From assembly GCA_947095585.1 (NCBI GenBank), contig OX352762.1, forward strand, positions 50,081,540 through 50,145,539: 64,000 bases of DNA, in the 5' to 3' direction. Position numbers and translations under genes: made by a program. Below, piece by piece: positions 43,466-54,849 of this stretch; positions within the stretch are counted from its first letter, which is position 1; each line of letters begins with the position of its first letter. Source of the stretch: Nephrocerus scutellatus. Lineage: Eukaryota; Arthropoda; Insecta; Diptera; Pipunculidae. The notes under the pieces are model-generated. The model saw only the letters and a program-made list of their open reading frames with translations. It ran no database searches and was not told where the DNA came from.

Positions 43466-44650
43466 TCATTTATAGGCAAAACACTTATTTGGTTTACGGA
43501 TCGGATTTACAGTTGACTGCGACTTTTTTATAGACAAGACCCGAACTATGCCGGCTTTACCTGGATGTGTCTCGACTATTCGTCCTAGGCTCCATTTCAT
43601 GGGTGGCAAACTATTGTCGTGAAGAAGCACTAATGCACTGATCTGAAAAATGTGTTGGCCAGTTTGCCATTTGTGTCGACGTTGTAATTCGGTGAGATAC
43701 TCGATTTTCCAGCGATTCCAAAAGACTTGTAATTGTTTTTGGATCAGTTGTAATCTCGACAATCTGTTTGTACGTAAGTCGAGCAGTGACGGTTCCAGCA
43801 GCGAAGTTAACGGTGCTCCAATGAGAAAATGCCCTGGTGACAATGCGTTTAGGTCCGATGGATCACTGGACATTGGCGTCAATGGCCGAGAATTTAAACA
43901 CGCTTCAATCTGCGAAATTAAGGTGAAAAATTCAGTAGTCACCGGCAAGGCTCCTGATACACGTCTTAAGTGGTGTTTTGCACTTTTAATGGCAGATTCC
44001 CAAAGCCCTCCAAAGTGTGGTGACCGTGCTGGGATGGTGAGCCACTCGATGTGCTGATAATTACAATAACGAAGTGTCTTCTCTTGGAACTGTTGAGATA
44101 AAAATAGATTTGATAAGTCTTTGAGTTCAGAACGAGCGCCAACGAAATTGGTAGCGTTGTCCAAGTAGATTTTTGCATATATGCCGCGGCGGGCAACAAA
44201 ACGGCGAAGACGTGCGATGAATGATTCTGTCGTGAGACTCATTACCATCTCTAGGTGCACCGCCTTGGCTGTGAAGCATACGAAAAAGTATACATAGCAC
44301 TTGATGTCTAATTTTGACCTGACAGTAGGTTTCACGAAAAAAGGACCGCAAAAATCAACACCTACAACGATGAACGGTCGGATATTTTCCGTCACTAGGT
44401 CAGTTGGCAAATTACCCATAATTTCGTTCTTGGTGCGAGGACGAGCGTGAAAGCATCTTATGCACTGATGAACGATCGTTTTACAAAGATTCTTCCCTCC
44501 GATTATCCAATAACGTAACCGAAGGTTATATAGTAGCGCTTGAGGGCCGGCATGGAGAAGTCGCAAATGCTCGTGTCGTGGGATTAGCTTTCTTAGCACA
44601 TGACTTCCTGGCAGCAATAACAGGTGCTTGCGGTCATATTAAATCGAGGC
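43466..44650 (-). pseudogene. BEL/Pao integrase, longest open copy
   Basis: A 383-codon frame is open from about 44617 to TGA at 43466. The N-terminal zinc site is H17/H22 with C52/C55. The catalytic triad is D88 (GVDFCGPF), D153 (LDNATNFVG) and E207 (GGLWESAI), and the C-terminal DUF5641-like region has MKWSLGRIVE. The frame has no ATG at its upstream edge and coding sense continues a few codons to about 44650, so it is the 3' part of a longer pol cut off by an RTE fragment. The RT and gag of this copy are absent. It may or may not belong to the same BEL family as the gag copies at 51-64 kb. Confidence 0.88.
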
Positions 44651-44687
44651 ATTTTCGAGGCGACCACCGACACCGAGGCGTGATCAT

Positions 44688-44940
44688 TGGCCTCGCGCCA
44701 ACCTTATTTTGAAGGGACTAGCCCGATTATTCAGCTTTTCCTGCATTGGAGGAAAATTACCAGCGGCTACCACGTCGAGGTTTGATCGCACTTCCACCAG
44801 TCAGAGATAGTTACGGCCACCTGCAATTCTAGAGCATTCTGTGTTATTCCCCCTATTCTCCTGATGGCTGAGCGCCACACACATTTTTGTCTTGTTCTTT
44901 TTTCTTTTCTTTTTTTGTTCTGAAGCTGCTACTTCGTGCA
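44688..44940 (-). pseudogene. RTE-type 5' fragment, copy 2
   Basis: Counterpart of 28649-28905. The T-rich leader near 44895-44915 (gttcttttttcttttc) is the uninterrupted version of the Helentron-like insertion site at 50467. Confidence 0.55.
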
Positions 44941-45119
44941 CTTTTTTTTTTTTGGTTTATAAAAATTTAATTGTTTGTTCGTTAAAAATTGAATTAGATC
45001 GGATTGGTTGTAAATTAAATTAAATTAAAAGATTTATTATAAATTAAATTAAATTAAAATATTAATTATAAATTGTAAAATTAAAATTAAATTCGTTAAA
45101 ATTTTTATTTTTCATTTTT

Positions 45120-45465
45120 TTTTGGATTATGTGGTGTTTCTATTTGAATTCCTATATATTTTGCATGATTGTCAGTAGAAATATCTTTCCTGTTTAGATG
45201 AATAGCTTGAGGGTTGAAGTTTCTTTTCGTGGTGTAGATGACTTGTTCTTTTTTATCTCCAATAATTTGACAAATGGGGAATATTTGTTAAACCAGTCGA
45301 CTGTGTAATCCAGTATTTCCTGCAGTTAGTGAGTAGCTGTTTGTAGGTAATTATGTGAGAAGAAAATCACCGTGTCATCTGCGAATGTTGCTATCTTACA
45401 ATTTTGCTGTCTTGGTTTTGGTTAGTCCGCTGTGATAAGAGGTAAAGTATAGTTCTATAGCATCT
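45120..45465 (-). pseudogene. Jockey-like RT fragment, copy 2
   Basis: Counterpart of 29085-29475 with the same FADD context and frame change. Confidence 0.65.
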
Positions 45466-45539
45466 ATCTGGCGACACTTGTGTTGATAATCCAATTTGAG
45501 ACGTACTCTTCTCAATTCGGTTAAAAAAAGCGGTAAGTT

Positions 45540-47630
45540 GTGTTTTGTGTGTTTGTTTTTGTAGTTATGTGTAGTTTCCGAGTGGATCTCAGCAACATAT
45601 GTGGGCTGAGAACGAATTTTTTCGCTGTTTTTGCTTATGTTAATTTCCACAGTCCAGCAATTCTGGCACTAAGCGAAACTCAGGTATTTGTGAATTCTGA
45701 TACTTCAGATTTAAATCTGCCTGGGTATTGCTTAGTGCCATTACTTTTTCCCACGACGCGGGCTCGCAATTTATGTCCGTAATGATGTTGCATTCAAACT
45801 TTTGCCTCAATTAAGCCAATGTTCCAATGCCATATGGCTGAGAGTAATGGTTCAGGGGCGTAACATCCACTACTGCCTTCTTTATAGAAGCCCCAACTTA
45901 GACAGAGCTTCAACTCTTCACGAAATTGATGCACTGTCTGACTCAATTGCAAGAATTGTCAGAAATGATTAAAACACTGAAATCGTTATTGCGGGCGATT
46001 TCAATGTAAACAATTCTGGGTGGGTTCACCATTCTGGCCAGACAACACCCGTAGGAATGGATGTTGAATTGTTCGCTGACTTAAATCACCTAAATCAGCT
46101 TGTAAATGAGCCTACACGAATACCTGACATTGCAAATCATTCCGCAAACACCCTTGACTTGTTCCTTACCTCTCGTCTTGATAATTACTCCGTCAATGTA
46201 TTATCGCCTCTAGGCTCGTCTGACCATTGTGTTGTATCAGCTAATTTCTCGTTAATAAACCACACAGTTAGAGAAAAACGCTGATAAATTTTCAGAAATA
46301 TCTTGAAACCAATGAAATCCTTAGTGACCGGCAGTACGGATTTCGTGGGCAACGTTCCACTGGTGATTTGATGGTATATCTCACCGAACAGTGGAACCGG
46401 TCTTTGCATCAATTTGGTGAAAGCAAAGCTGATGCACTCGATACTTCTAAGGCATTTGACAGAGTTTGGCATCAAGCTCTTTTGTCAAAAATGCGTGCCT
46501 TTGGTGTCGATGATAAACTGCTTCATTGGATTAGAAGCTATCTTTTGGACCGCTCTTTTAAAGTTGTTTTGGACGGATTCAAGTCTGAAATACACCACAT
46601 AAATGCTGGCGTTCCCCAGTGCTCTGTTCTGTCCCCGACACTCTTTCTCATTGTTATTAATAAAATCTGTGACTTCTAATCCAATTCACTCCTTCGCTCA
46701 CGACAGCACTCTCAGCTTCTCATATAAGTTTGAGGAACGTCCCACCACATCTCATGTGGAACTCAAACAACTTCGTATGTTAAGCACGTTAAACTCTGAC
46801 CTAGACAGCATAATAAAATGGGGAGAAAACTATCGAGTAGAATTTAACGCTTCCAAAACCCAATGCTGTCTCCTGTCGTCCAAGCGAATCCCAAATCCCA
46901 TGCCATTATCCATGAATGGCACTTGCATCGAGGAAACTGAAAATCTCGCAATTCTCGGTATGTGCGTCAACGACAAGCTTCGTTGGAATGACCACATATT
47001 TACCGTCGCCAAAAATGCTGCAAAATGTTTAGGTTTTCTAACCCGGTACAAGAAATTTTTCACTCCCTCTGACCTGGCTACTATCTACAAGGCCTTTATT
47101 CGCCCTAAACTTGAGTACAATTGTCATATCTGGTCTGGTTCGCCTAAAACCACTTTGCACCAACTAGATAGAATACAAAACCGTGCTATAAATCTTATCG
47201 GTGACGAAAACATTGCGAAATCAATTGATTCGCTTGAACACCGCAGGAACGTCTCCTGCTTGTCACTGTTTTATCGCTTCTTCCACCAGCGGTGCTCAAG
47301 AGAAATAGCCAGTTGCATGCCACCTCTCCTTGTATTCAACCGCAATACTCGTGGCGCTCTAAATGCACATCGGTTTACCCTTAAGCCCATCTTCGGACGT
47401 ACAGTTAAATTCAGGGATTCGTTCTTCAGCCGTACAACACGTATGTGGAATGCTCTGCCAAGCTTTGTCTTTCCACATCATTATGATCCACAGACATTCA
47501 AGACACAAGCTCATAGACATCTCCTCTCTTCTTCTCCTTTTCCTTAACGCCCACGCTGTGCCAAGCATATTGCCGAACATAATAAGGATGCGAACCCCTT
47601 TTTGCGTGCGCAAATTATAAAAAAAAAAAA
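45540..47630 (+). pseudogene. CR1-type element: endonuclease plus RT, copy B
   Basis: Counterpart of copy A with the same frameshift near 45775, the TAA at 45969, the missing linker at 46284, the 5-nt loss and FAHD, so all these lesions predate the duplication. Copy B differs by GVPQCSV in place of GVPQGSV and keeps the C-terminus open to 47547 (HRHLLSSSPFP). The 3' tail ends near 47630 in an A-run. Confidence 0.85.
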
Positions 47631-47639
47631 AGTAATCTG

Positions 47640-48050
47640 GTAGCATTGGTTTGAGTTTGTGTAGGAGTCACTATCGAAAGCTTTAGCAACGTCTAAATAG
47701 ACCGCCACACAGTATCTCTGTTTATTTAGATCGTTGAGATTTTTATTAGTTACTCTATATACTAGTTGAGTAGTTGAGTGTTGCCTACGAAATTCAAATT
47801 GGTGGTCAGTTCTTGTTTAGTATGGCATTTAGTATGGCATTGTTTTTGATACCTTCCCAACTTTTGGAAAGTATTTTAGTCTTAGAACGGCGTTAAAAAT
47901 ATTCCTTAGAAATTTAATTGCTCTGTAAATAAGTACTTTTAACATTATTCCTATTATTATGTCATAACCTGGTGTGTTCTTGGTATTTAATCTTTTGTCC
48001 AGGTAATGCTTTATTTAACTTGTATCCACTTTTTAAAATCTTAATTTTAA
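47640..48050 (-). pseudogene. Jockey-like RT fragment, palm start
   Basis: The minus strand shows LNKQRYCVAVYLDVAKAFDS, the RT motif around the first catalytic Asp. The rest is degenerate through TRTDHQFEFR and LPGQK. It may be the upstream part of the same family as 45120-45465, but orientation and order do not reconstitute an element. Confidence 0.6.
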
Positions 48051-48059
48051 TTTCGCGTG

Positions 48060-48404
48060 CTGGTGAGTTCGCTGGCTGGTCAGATCTCGTGATCAACTTT
48101 TAACCCACTTCTAGTTTCTATTAATATTTGGGGCTCCTCGGGCCTCAGGGTCATGTGGTGCCCATATAAATATTCTAAAAATTGACCGGTTTTTTTTTTA
48201 ATTTTATACATGTGTATCTGCTATGGACTATTGGCTGTTTGAGTAAACGGGCCCTGAGGGCCGAGGGTAGACCATATAAATTTTTAAAAATTAGCCAGAT
48301 TTTCTTCAAATTTTAAACACATGTTTATCTCCGATGGAGACAACTTTTTGTAAATTTTTTGGGAGATATGGCCTTGTGGGCTGAGGGGTGCCTGTCTGTA
48401 GCTT
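48060..48404 (+). repeat. Helentron-like 120-bp monomers, fragment
   Basis: About two and a half diverged units with ctcgtgatcaacttttaaccc at the left and cagattttcttcaaatttt and ctccgatggagacaac inside. Confidence 0.55.
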
Positions 48405-48790
48405 CAGATTAGGTGCAAATCAAATCAGTTGCTGAAAAGAGTATTGGCACTTAAGCCAATACTCTTGGCGCTACTAATCTTATATGTGTCCAGCGAGGAA
48501 GTATAGGCACTTAAACCAATACTCAATCTGTGGACCTGCTGTTGATGATCTGATTTGTCCAGTACAAATTCAGACAATGCAGCGAGTACTATCACTTTAA
48601 CCAATACTCAATACACCGCGAAATCAAAAAACACAAGGTTGACTTGATCTGATTTATTAATTAAAAATTTGATGGCTTTTATACCCAAAAAATGCTTACA
48701 ATAACAATATACAATTAACTACAATAACATTAAACAATAAAAATACAAAAATATACTTTTTGGCTGATGCGGCAAATAACTGTCGTCACC
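48405..48790 (-). repeat. Candidate 3' LTR of the errantivirus-like element
   Basis: On the minus strand a GGTATAAAAGCC promoter motif lies near 48671-48682 and a polyadenylation-like AATAAA about 20 bp downstream. Three diverged gagtattgg(t/c)ttaagtg units, some forming inverted pairs, lie further on. It lies beyond the 3' end of the env remnant, as an LTR should. The exact ends were not determined and no second LTR is in the window. Confidence 0.5.
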
Positions 48791-49084
48791 GTCGTGCTGT
48801 AATATGAGTAATATCTTCGTGCAAATCAAAGAAAATACAAAAAATTGTTGATTCGCAAATAACTGCAGTGCTTGTTGTTATGCTGCAATGGAATCCACCT
48901 GACAATGCAGCGACAAGCGATTTGAATGCTATGTTGGCCTTGATGTAGTTCGTTGCTTTAATGTTGCCGTTTAATGTTTGTTTAATGCCGTTGAGTGACT
49001 GACTCAACTTATGTCACACGAATTTGGTGTCGGTTGAGGATTTGTTGCGATGTTGTGTGTCGGTGGTTGACAGTACTTGCTAAA

Positions 49085-49660
49085 CTTCCAAGTAATGAGT
49101 AGGATAATAACTACTGTGATTAGCGCGAGTGCAAGGTAGCTGACCACATAATTATGAGTGTCTGATGAATAAAGTCATTCAGGTAGACTGTCAAAATCTT
49201 CGTGCAGCAACTTTGACTGGAGATTGGTGAGGTGTTTCCAGTAAGTGTCAAAATGCTCGAAGTTAAATTTCAAAAGAGGATTTAATGAACTTGATGAACT
49301 AATAAATGATATGTTTCCAAATCCAGTATACGATGAATATACACGACTGGAAATCTCCGTGTTCTCTTGGATGTTAATGGCGTCATTTTTCAAAACGCAG
49401 TGCTGACCAATTGTAAGAAATCTTGAACCCATCAATGTTAATTGAACAGTATCGTATCCGCACACTGCCATCATTTCGGTGGCAATAGTCGTGGCGAAAA
49501 TCCACTGGTTGGGCCGAGACATTGGTGTGAATGATATATTCTCTCCCATACTTCTGAACTTGCAGCTTTGAGAGGTTTTGTTGTTTAATAATTGAACCTC
49601 ACAAGCAAATTTGCCAGAATTTCTTGCAAATTCTTCTCCCGGGCTGCTTTCTTTCGCCGG
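49085..49660 (-). pseudogene. env: Errantivirus-type envelope remnant, C-terminal part
   Basis: The minus-strand frame 49549-49175 and its in-frame upstream continuation to about 49655 carry a Cys-containing ectodomain-like text (CEVQLLNN, MAVCGYDTVQL, GQHCVLKND). After a TGA at 49173-49175 the same frame continues and encodes a hydrophobic membrane-anchor-like segment (about 49095-49145). The layout resembles the envelope of insect Gypsy-type endogenous retroviruses. N-terminal part, cleavage site and gag-pol are missing, so it is a relic. Assignment is by overall character, not by a search. Confidence 0.5.
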
Positions 49661-49689
49661 TGAACTGTTTTTTCATATCTTCTGAGCTG

Positions 49690-50467
49690 TTTATATTCAT
49701 CTTAGCGTGCCCGCGTTCTATGAGATTGTTGCATTGCTCGGTACGCAACATTCTTATGGTCAGTCGCTAGCTTACATTCGTCATCGAACCAGTCGTTTCG
49801 ATCTATACGCCTAAGATCATCTGGGGAATCCTCTGTAGGTGCGTGAACGTTTGTGAGGCTTATGTTTTTAAATTTGCCCCGCACGCGAAGGGTGCATAGC
49901 CATTCATTTATTGCTTTAAAGCCGATAACGATGGGTTTCATTCTTTTGCTGACTAGAAACCTCACCCCGAGCCCATGATGTCTTGCATGACAGCTGTAAT
50001 ATATGTCATATTCTGATTTTTGTAAGACACCACTCCATGTCCACCGCATCTTCTGGATTGCTGTTATGTCAGCCTTATATTTAGACAGGGTATCGGCCAG
50101 CTGCTTTGCAGCTCGAGCTCTATACAGTGAGCTTACGTTCCATGAGAAAATTCTTAAATCGTTTAGCCGTTTTCGTTGCCGTGGTCGTCGTCGTTCATCA
50201 GTGTATCCGAGGCTGATTTTGGGTTTCGTAATAATAATTTTTTACAGTTATTGGCCTCGCGCCAACCTTACTTTGAAGGGACTAGCCCGATCATTCAGCT
50301 TTTCCTGCATTGGAGGAAAATTACCGGCGGCCACCACGTGGAGGTTTGATCGCACTTCCACCACTCAGAGATAGTTACGGCAACCTGCACTTCTAGAGCA
50401 TTCTGTGTTATTCCCCCTATTCTGCTGATGGCTGAGCGCCACACACATTTTTGTCTTGTTCTTTTTA
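49690..50467 (-). pseudogene. RTE-type element: 5' region and endonuclease
   Basis: The minus strand has the 5' text CVWRSAISRIGGITQN (50400-50450). Then, across frames, come RIFSWNVSSLYRA and ADTLSKYKADITAIQ, and the frame 50049-49702 with MRWTWSGVLQKSEYDIYYSC, GVRFLVSKRMKP and LTNVHAPTEDSPDD. This is the first half of an APE endonuclease, of the type often mis-annotated in insects as craniofacial development protein 2-like. It then jumps to WFDDECKLATDHKN, a post-endonuclease segment, so the catalytic His end and the RT are deleted. Confidence 0.75.
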
Positions 50468-51302
50468 GATTCTTTATATTAACTTCACTTGCCCGTGGCA
50501 CTGCAGTCGGTCGTCGGTCGGTCGTCTGTCGTGGAATCTTGCGATCAATTTCTAACCCACTTCCCAAAGCCAGATTTTATTGAAATTTTGCACACATGTG
50601 TATTTCCGAAGACAACACTTTCTATTAAAATTTGAGGCCCCTCGGGCCCCGGGGTCGGTCGGGGGGGCTCCCATACAAATATTTAACAAATTTTTCTCGA
50701 TTTTCTTCAAAAGTTTATACACATGTGTATCTCTGATAGACAACACTTTTTGTAAAAATTTTGGAGACCCCGGGCCCCGGGTTCGTGGTACCCCATAACA
50801 TTTTTTTAAAAAAAATAACCCGATTTTCTTCAAATTTTATATACGCATGTATCTCCGATAGACAACACTTTTTGTAAAAAAATTGGAGAAAGTGGGGCCC
50901 CATAAAAAAATTTTAAAAAAAATTAACCCGATTTTCTTCAAATTTTATATACGCATGTATCTCCAATAGGCAACACTTTTTGTCCCGGGCCGGGGTCATT
51001 GGTACCCAAATTTATTTTTTTTAAAAATTAACCCGATATTTTCAAAAAAGTTAACCCGATTTTCTTTAAAGTTTTATGTAAAGTTTTTGGAGTGAACGGG
51101 CCCTGAGGCCCGAAGGGTGCCCATATAAATTTTTTAAAAATTAGCTCGATTTTCTTCAAATTTTTGACACATCTGTATCACTGATGGACATAACTTTTTG
51201 TAAATTTGTTGGAGTGATAGGGCCCTGAGACCCGTGTGGTGTCCGTGTATATTTTTTAAAAATTAGCCCTATGTTCTTAAAATTTTAGCACATACCCGTT
51301 TC
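50468..51302 (+). mobile_element. Helentron-like element inserted in the RTE leader
   Basis: It starts agattctttatattaac after cttgttcttttt and carries about five 120-bp monomers. Its right end is truncated in this copy (cccgtttcgtttttttg) but is complete at 52430-52455 in the tandem duplicate. The uninterrupted leader exists at 28860 and 44895, placing the insertion in a T-rich tract. Confidence 0.65.
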
Positions 51303-51339
51303 GTTTTTTTGTTCTGAAGCTGCTACTTCGTGCACTTCT

Positions 51340-52205
51340 TCTTTTTTTTGTTTTAAAACTTGGCTTCCGATGACGTTTCACGTGTCGCGTGTGGCGCGTG
51401 TATTTCGAGTGTCGTTCTTGTATGTGATTTTGATTTTGATGATCCTATTCCATCTATTTGGAGTTGCTGGGTCATCCCTTTAAGACCCAATTTTCTGTAT
51501 AGATTCTCAGAGATAAATGAAAGCTGAGAGCCAGAATCAAGTACTGTGTTTCTCTTACTATCTAAAATGTTGATCCTTGCTGTTGCTATAAAAAGCAGGA
51601 TGTCTCTTCCCTTTCATGAAACGCAGCATTGGTTGAAGATCTTTGGAGGGATTGGGCTTATAATTCTCTTTCTGAGCACCAAAGTGCAACAGAGTATTGT
51701 GTTTCTTTTGGCACATTAAACATGTTCCGGATTTGTAGTTGCGGTATGCGTGACCGGACTTTAAACAATTTAGGCAGAGCTTTAGGTCTCGTACCTTAGC
51801 ATTTCGTTTTTGAGGAGACATTTGTAGGAACCTCTTACATTTCGCTAACATGTGAGAGGCGTCTTTACATAAGTGGCACGTGCTTTCATTTTCTGTTGTG
51901 ATTAAACAATTTGACTTGTTGTTTAATCTTTCCCTTCCTTCTATCACCAAGGGCTTCTAACATCTGGAAGCGTTTCTCCAAAAACGCTAGAAATGTTGAA
52001 ACTTGCGGTACTTCACGGGGATTGGAAAAGGACTGCTCAAACAACCGGTGGCTTTCTGGATCCAACTTCTGTAGCATCAGGTGTAATACTAATGCGTCCC
52101 AACTGGATGTTTCTATGCCAAGGTTCCCAATACCAATGCTTCCTTCAATCCATCATGCATTTTTTTTAGTCCACCTGCGGACACTGCGTTAAGGACTGGT
52201 AGAGC
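51340..52205 (-). pseudogene. gag: BEL/Pao gag fragment, copy 1
   Basis: The zinc-knuckle region (CHLCKDASHMLAKC, CLNCLKSGHAYRNY) and part of the upstream gag (LDPESHRLFEQSF) are present. The second knuckle's last Cys is Tyr here. The protease active-site coding (LDSGS) lies near 51527. The copy is cut at 52205 and is part of a ~1.17-kb tandem duplication with 52230-53405. Confidence 0.8.
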
Positions 52206-52455
52206 CACGAATTTTTGCATGAACGCTTATATAAAATTTTTAAAAATTAGCTCGATTTTCTTCAAATTTTTGACACATCTGTATCACTGATGGACATAAC
52301 TTTTTGTAAATTTGTTGGAGTGATAGGGCCCTGAGACCCGTGTGGTGTCCGTGTATATTTTTTAAAAATTAGCCCTATGTTCTTCAAATTTTAGCACATA
52401 CCCATCTTCTGTTAGAGAATTTACATGAACAATTTTAATTTTTATGGGTTTTTTT
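52206..52455 (+). repeat. Helentron-like monomers and right end, duplicated
   Basis: Matches about 51125-51300 and continues to the true right terminus (ttagagaatttacatg ... tttatgggtt). The junction gcatgaacgc/ttatataaaattt at 52230 marks the tandem duplication. Confidence 0.6.
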
Positions 52456-54310
52456 CTTTTCGTTTTTTTGTTCTTAAGCTGCTACTTCGTGCACTTCTTC
52501 TTTTTTTTGTTTTAAAACTTGGCTTCCGATGACGTTTCACGTGTCGCGTGTGGCGCGTGTATTTCGAGTGTCGTTCTTGTATGTGATTTTGATTTTGATG
52601 ATCCTATTCCATCTATTTGGAGTTGCTGGGTCATCCCTTTAAGACCCAATTTTCTGTATAGATTTTCAGAGATAAATGAAAGCTGAGAGCCAGAATCAAG
52701 TATTGCTGTTGCCTCTACTGTGTTTCTCTTACTATCTAAAATGTTGATCCTTGCTGTTGCTAGAAAAAGCAGGATGTCTCTTCCCTTTCATGAAATGCAG
52801 CATTTGTTGAAGATCTTTGGAGGGATTGGGCTTATAATTCTCTTTCTGAGCACCAAAGTGCAACAGAGTATTGTGTTTCTTTTGGCACATTAAACATGTT
52901 CCGGATTTGCAGTTGCGGTATGCGTGACCGGACTTTAAACAATTTAGGCAGAGCTTTAGGTCTCGTACCTTAGCATTTCGTTTTTGAGGAGACATTTGTA
53001 GGAACCTCTTACATTTCGCTAACATGTGAGAGGCGTCTTTACATAAGTGGCACGTGCTTTCATTTTCTGTTGTGATTAAACAATTTGACTTGTTGTTTAA
53101 TCTTTCCCTTCCTTCTATCACCAAGGGCTTCTAACATCTGGAAGCGTTTCTCCAAAAACGCTAGAAATGTTGAAACTTGCGGTACTTCACGGGGATTGGA
53201 AAAGGACTGCTCAAACAACCGGTGGCTTTCTGGATCCAACTTCTGTAGCATCAGGTGTAATACTAATGCGTCCCAACTGGATGTTTCTATGCCAAGGTTC
53301 CCAATACCAATGCTTCCTTCAATCCATCATGCATTTTTTTTAGTCCACCTGCGGACACTGCGTTAAGGACTGGTAGAGCCACGAATTTTTGCATGAACGC
53401 TGAGACGATTAGACGCTTATTTTCATAGCGGTCATTTAGAATTGTCCAGGCGCTTTCATAACTTTCCCCGGTTATCGGGAGCTGTTGAATCAGACGTGCA
53501 GCATCTCCTGTCACGTTTGGCTTCAAGCAGTACATCTTTTGCGAAAGGCCTATGCTTTGTTGATGTATTAGTAGCTGGAAGAGATCTGAAAACTGCCTCC
53601 ACTGTAAATAATCTCCATTAAATACTGGCAGATTAATTTTTGGTAGTCGAGCAGTAGTCTCGATGCCTGGTTGTGCTATGTTTGTACTTCCTGACGTCCT
53701 TCCTTCCATTAGTTGGGTGAGGATGTCATTGTAGGAATCCTCTATTTCAAAGAACTCGTCTTGAGAGTAGGAGCCAGACTCATCTTCTGATACTATATCT
53801 CGATGAATTCTGGAAATGTTGTCCCAATGAGCCTTAACTGCTTGAATCGTTGGTCGATGTAGGCAACTGACTGTGTTTGCTCTAGCTCGACATTGATCCT
53901 TTGAATGAGTCGTTGAAGACCCACTATTGCAGCAGATTCAGCTCGAATCTGCCTTTGCTGTGACGTTGCTGCAGCAGAAGATGTGTTGATTTTGGGAAGT
54001 GTATATGTTGATTGACATGTTTCGTCGATCATTGTTTCCAAACGTTCCTTGAATTGGTCGTCCATCTTCTTTACTTGCTCAAAGAACTTCTGATCAAAGT
54101 AGTCGTGTTCGGAGTTGGCCTCTCTTAGAGCCTGTATACTTTCGTCTCTTGTGCTGAAGTCATTCCACTCCTGGTTCAGCTGCAGCAATCTGTCTTCTAA
54201 ATACTTCTTTGTTTTCCGCGAAGCCGAATCCTTTTTGAAGTTGGTGAACATGCGATCGATAGCCTTTCCACACGCGGCTTGTTCTGCAGTTAGCTGCTCC
54301 ATTTTCGGCT
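52456..54310 (-). pseudogene. gag: BEL/Pao gag, copy 2 (near full length, broken)
   Basis: The ATG near 54302 starts MEQLTAEQAACGKAI. The frame breaks near 53790, then the DUF1759 core (LPKINLPVFNGDYLQWRQF, GDAARLIQQLPITGESYE) follows. An A8 run keeps the frame through KKMHDGLKEAL. A 4-nt loss near 53317 then shifts it, and the zinc knuckles (CHLCKDASHMLAKC, CLNCLKSGHAYRNC, CLMCQKKH) come last. The DSG protease motif near 52690 begins the next domain, and the element is cut soon after. Gag binds and packages element RNA; this copy cannot encode it whole. Confidence 0.85.
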
Positions 54311-54560
54311 ACGCCTGTTTTAAGAGAAACTGTGTGGGCCCAGTTTACGCCTTACCAATGTATTAGATAAATTTTGTGGTTGTGTTGGCCCAACCTTACG
54401 CCTGAGCTCTATCGGCCGAGCTCTACGCCGTATAACACTACTTAAAACAATAGAGAGACTGTGTCGGTCCATTCTTACGCCTTAAGGATCGAGTACTAGA
54501 GCTCTTACCACTGGTGGGGGAAACTCTGTACTATGCACCGATCACGTCGGGGTCACCAAA

Positions 54561-54828
54561 TGTTTTGTATACCGAACAACTCTTTTGTTGCCCGCTTGTG
54601 GAATTGAAACAACGCTGATTGCTATCTGAAAGTAATTCATTTTATTTAACAAAAATCACTTTCTTTTATAGTTAAATCAAAGTACTTGCAAAAGGGGTTT
54701 TATTGATAAATAACTAGGTTTAAACTAAAGTGCTAAATTGTCTCATTTGTCTCTTATACGCCGTCGTGCGCGGATGTGCTGCGCATCGCCACTTGCACAA
54801 AATAAATAAAACAAAACTTAACAACAAC
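54561..54828 (-). repeat. BEL 5' LTR, copy 2
   Basis: On the minus strand it runs TGTTG ... AACA and is followed two bases later by the primer-site-like TGGTGACCCCGACGTGAT (ends at 54558). A TATAAAAG promoter motif lies near 54663-54670. The outer boundary, where CR1-type sequence begins, is inferred from the TG...CA ends. Confidence 0.65.
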
Positions 54829-54849
54829 AAAAAGCTAATTGCCCAAGCA

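Noticed and set aside
49702..50049. Host craniofacial development protein 2-like gene
   Set aside because: This annotation is commonly given to RTE-type endonucleases; the frame is cut and flanked by RTE 5' sequence.
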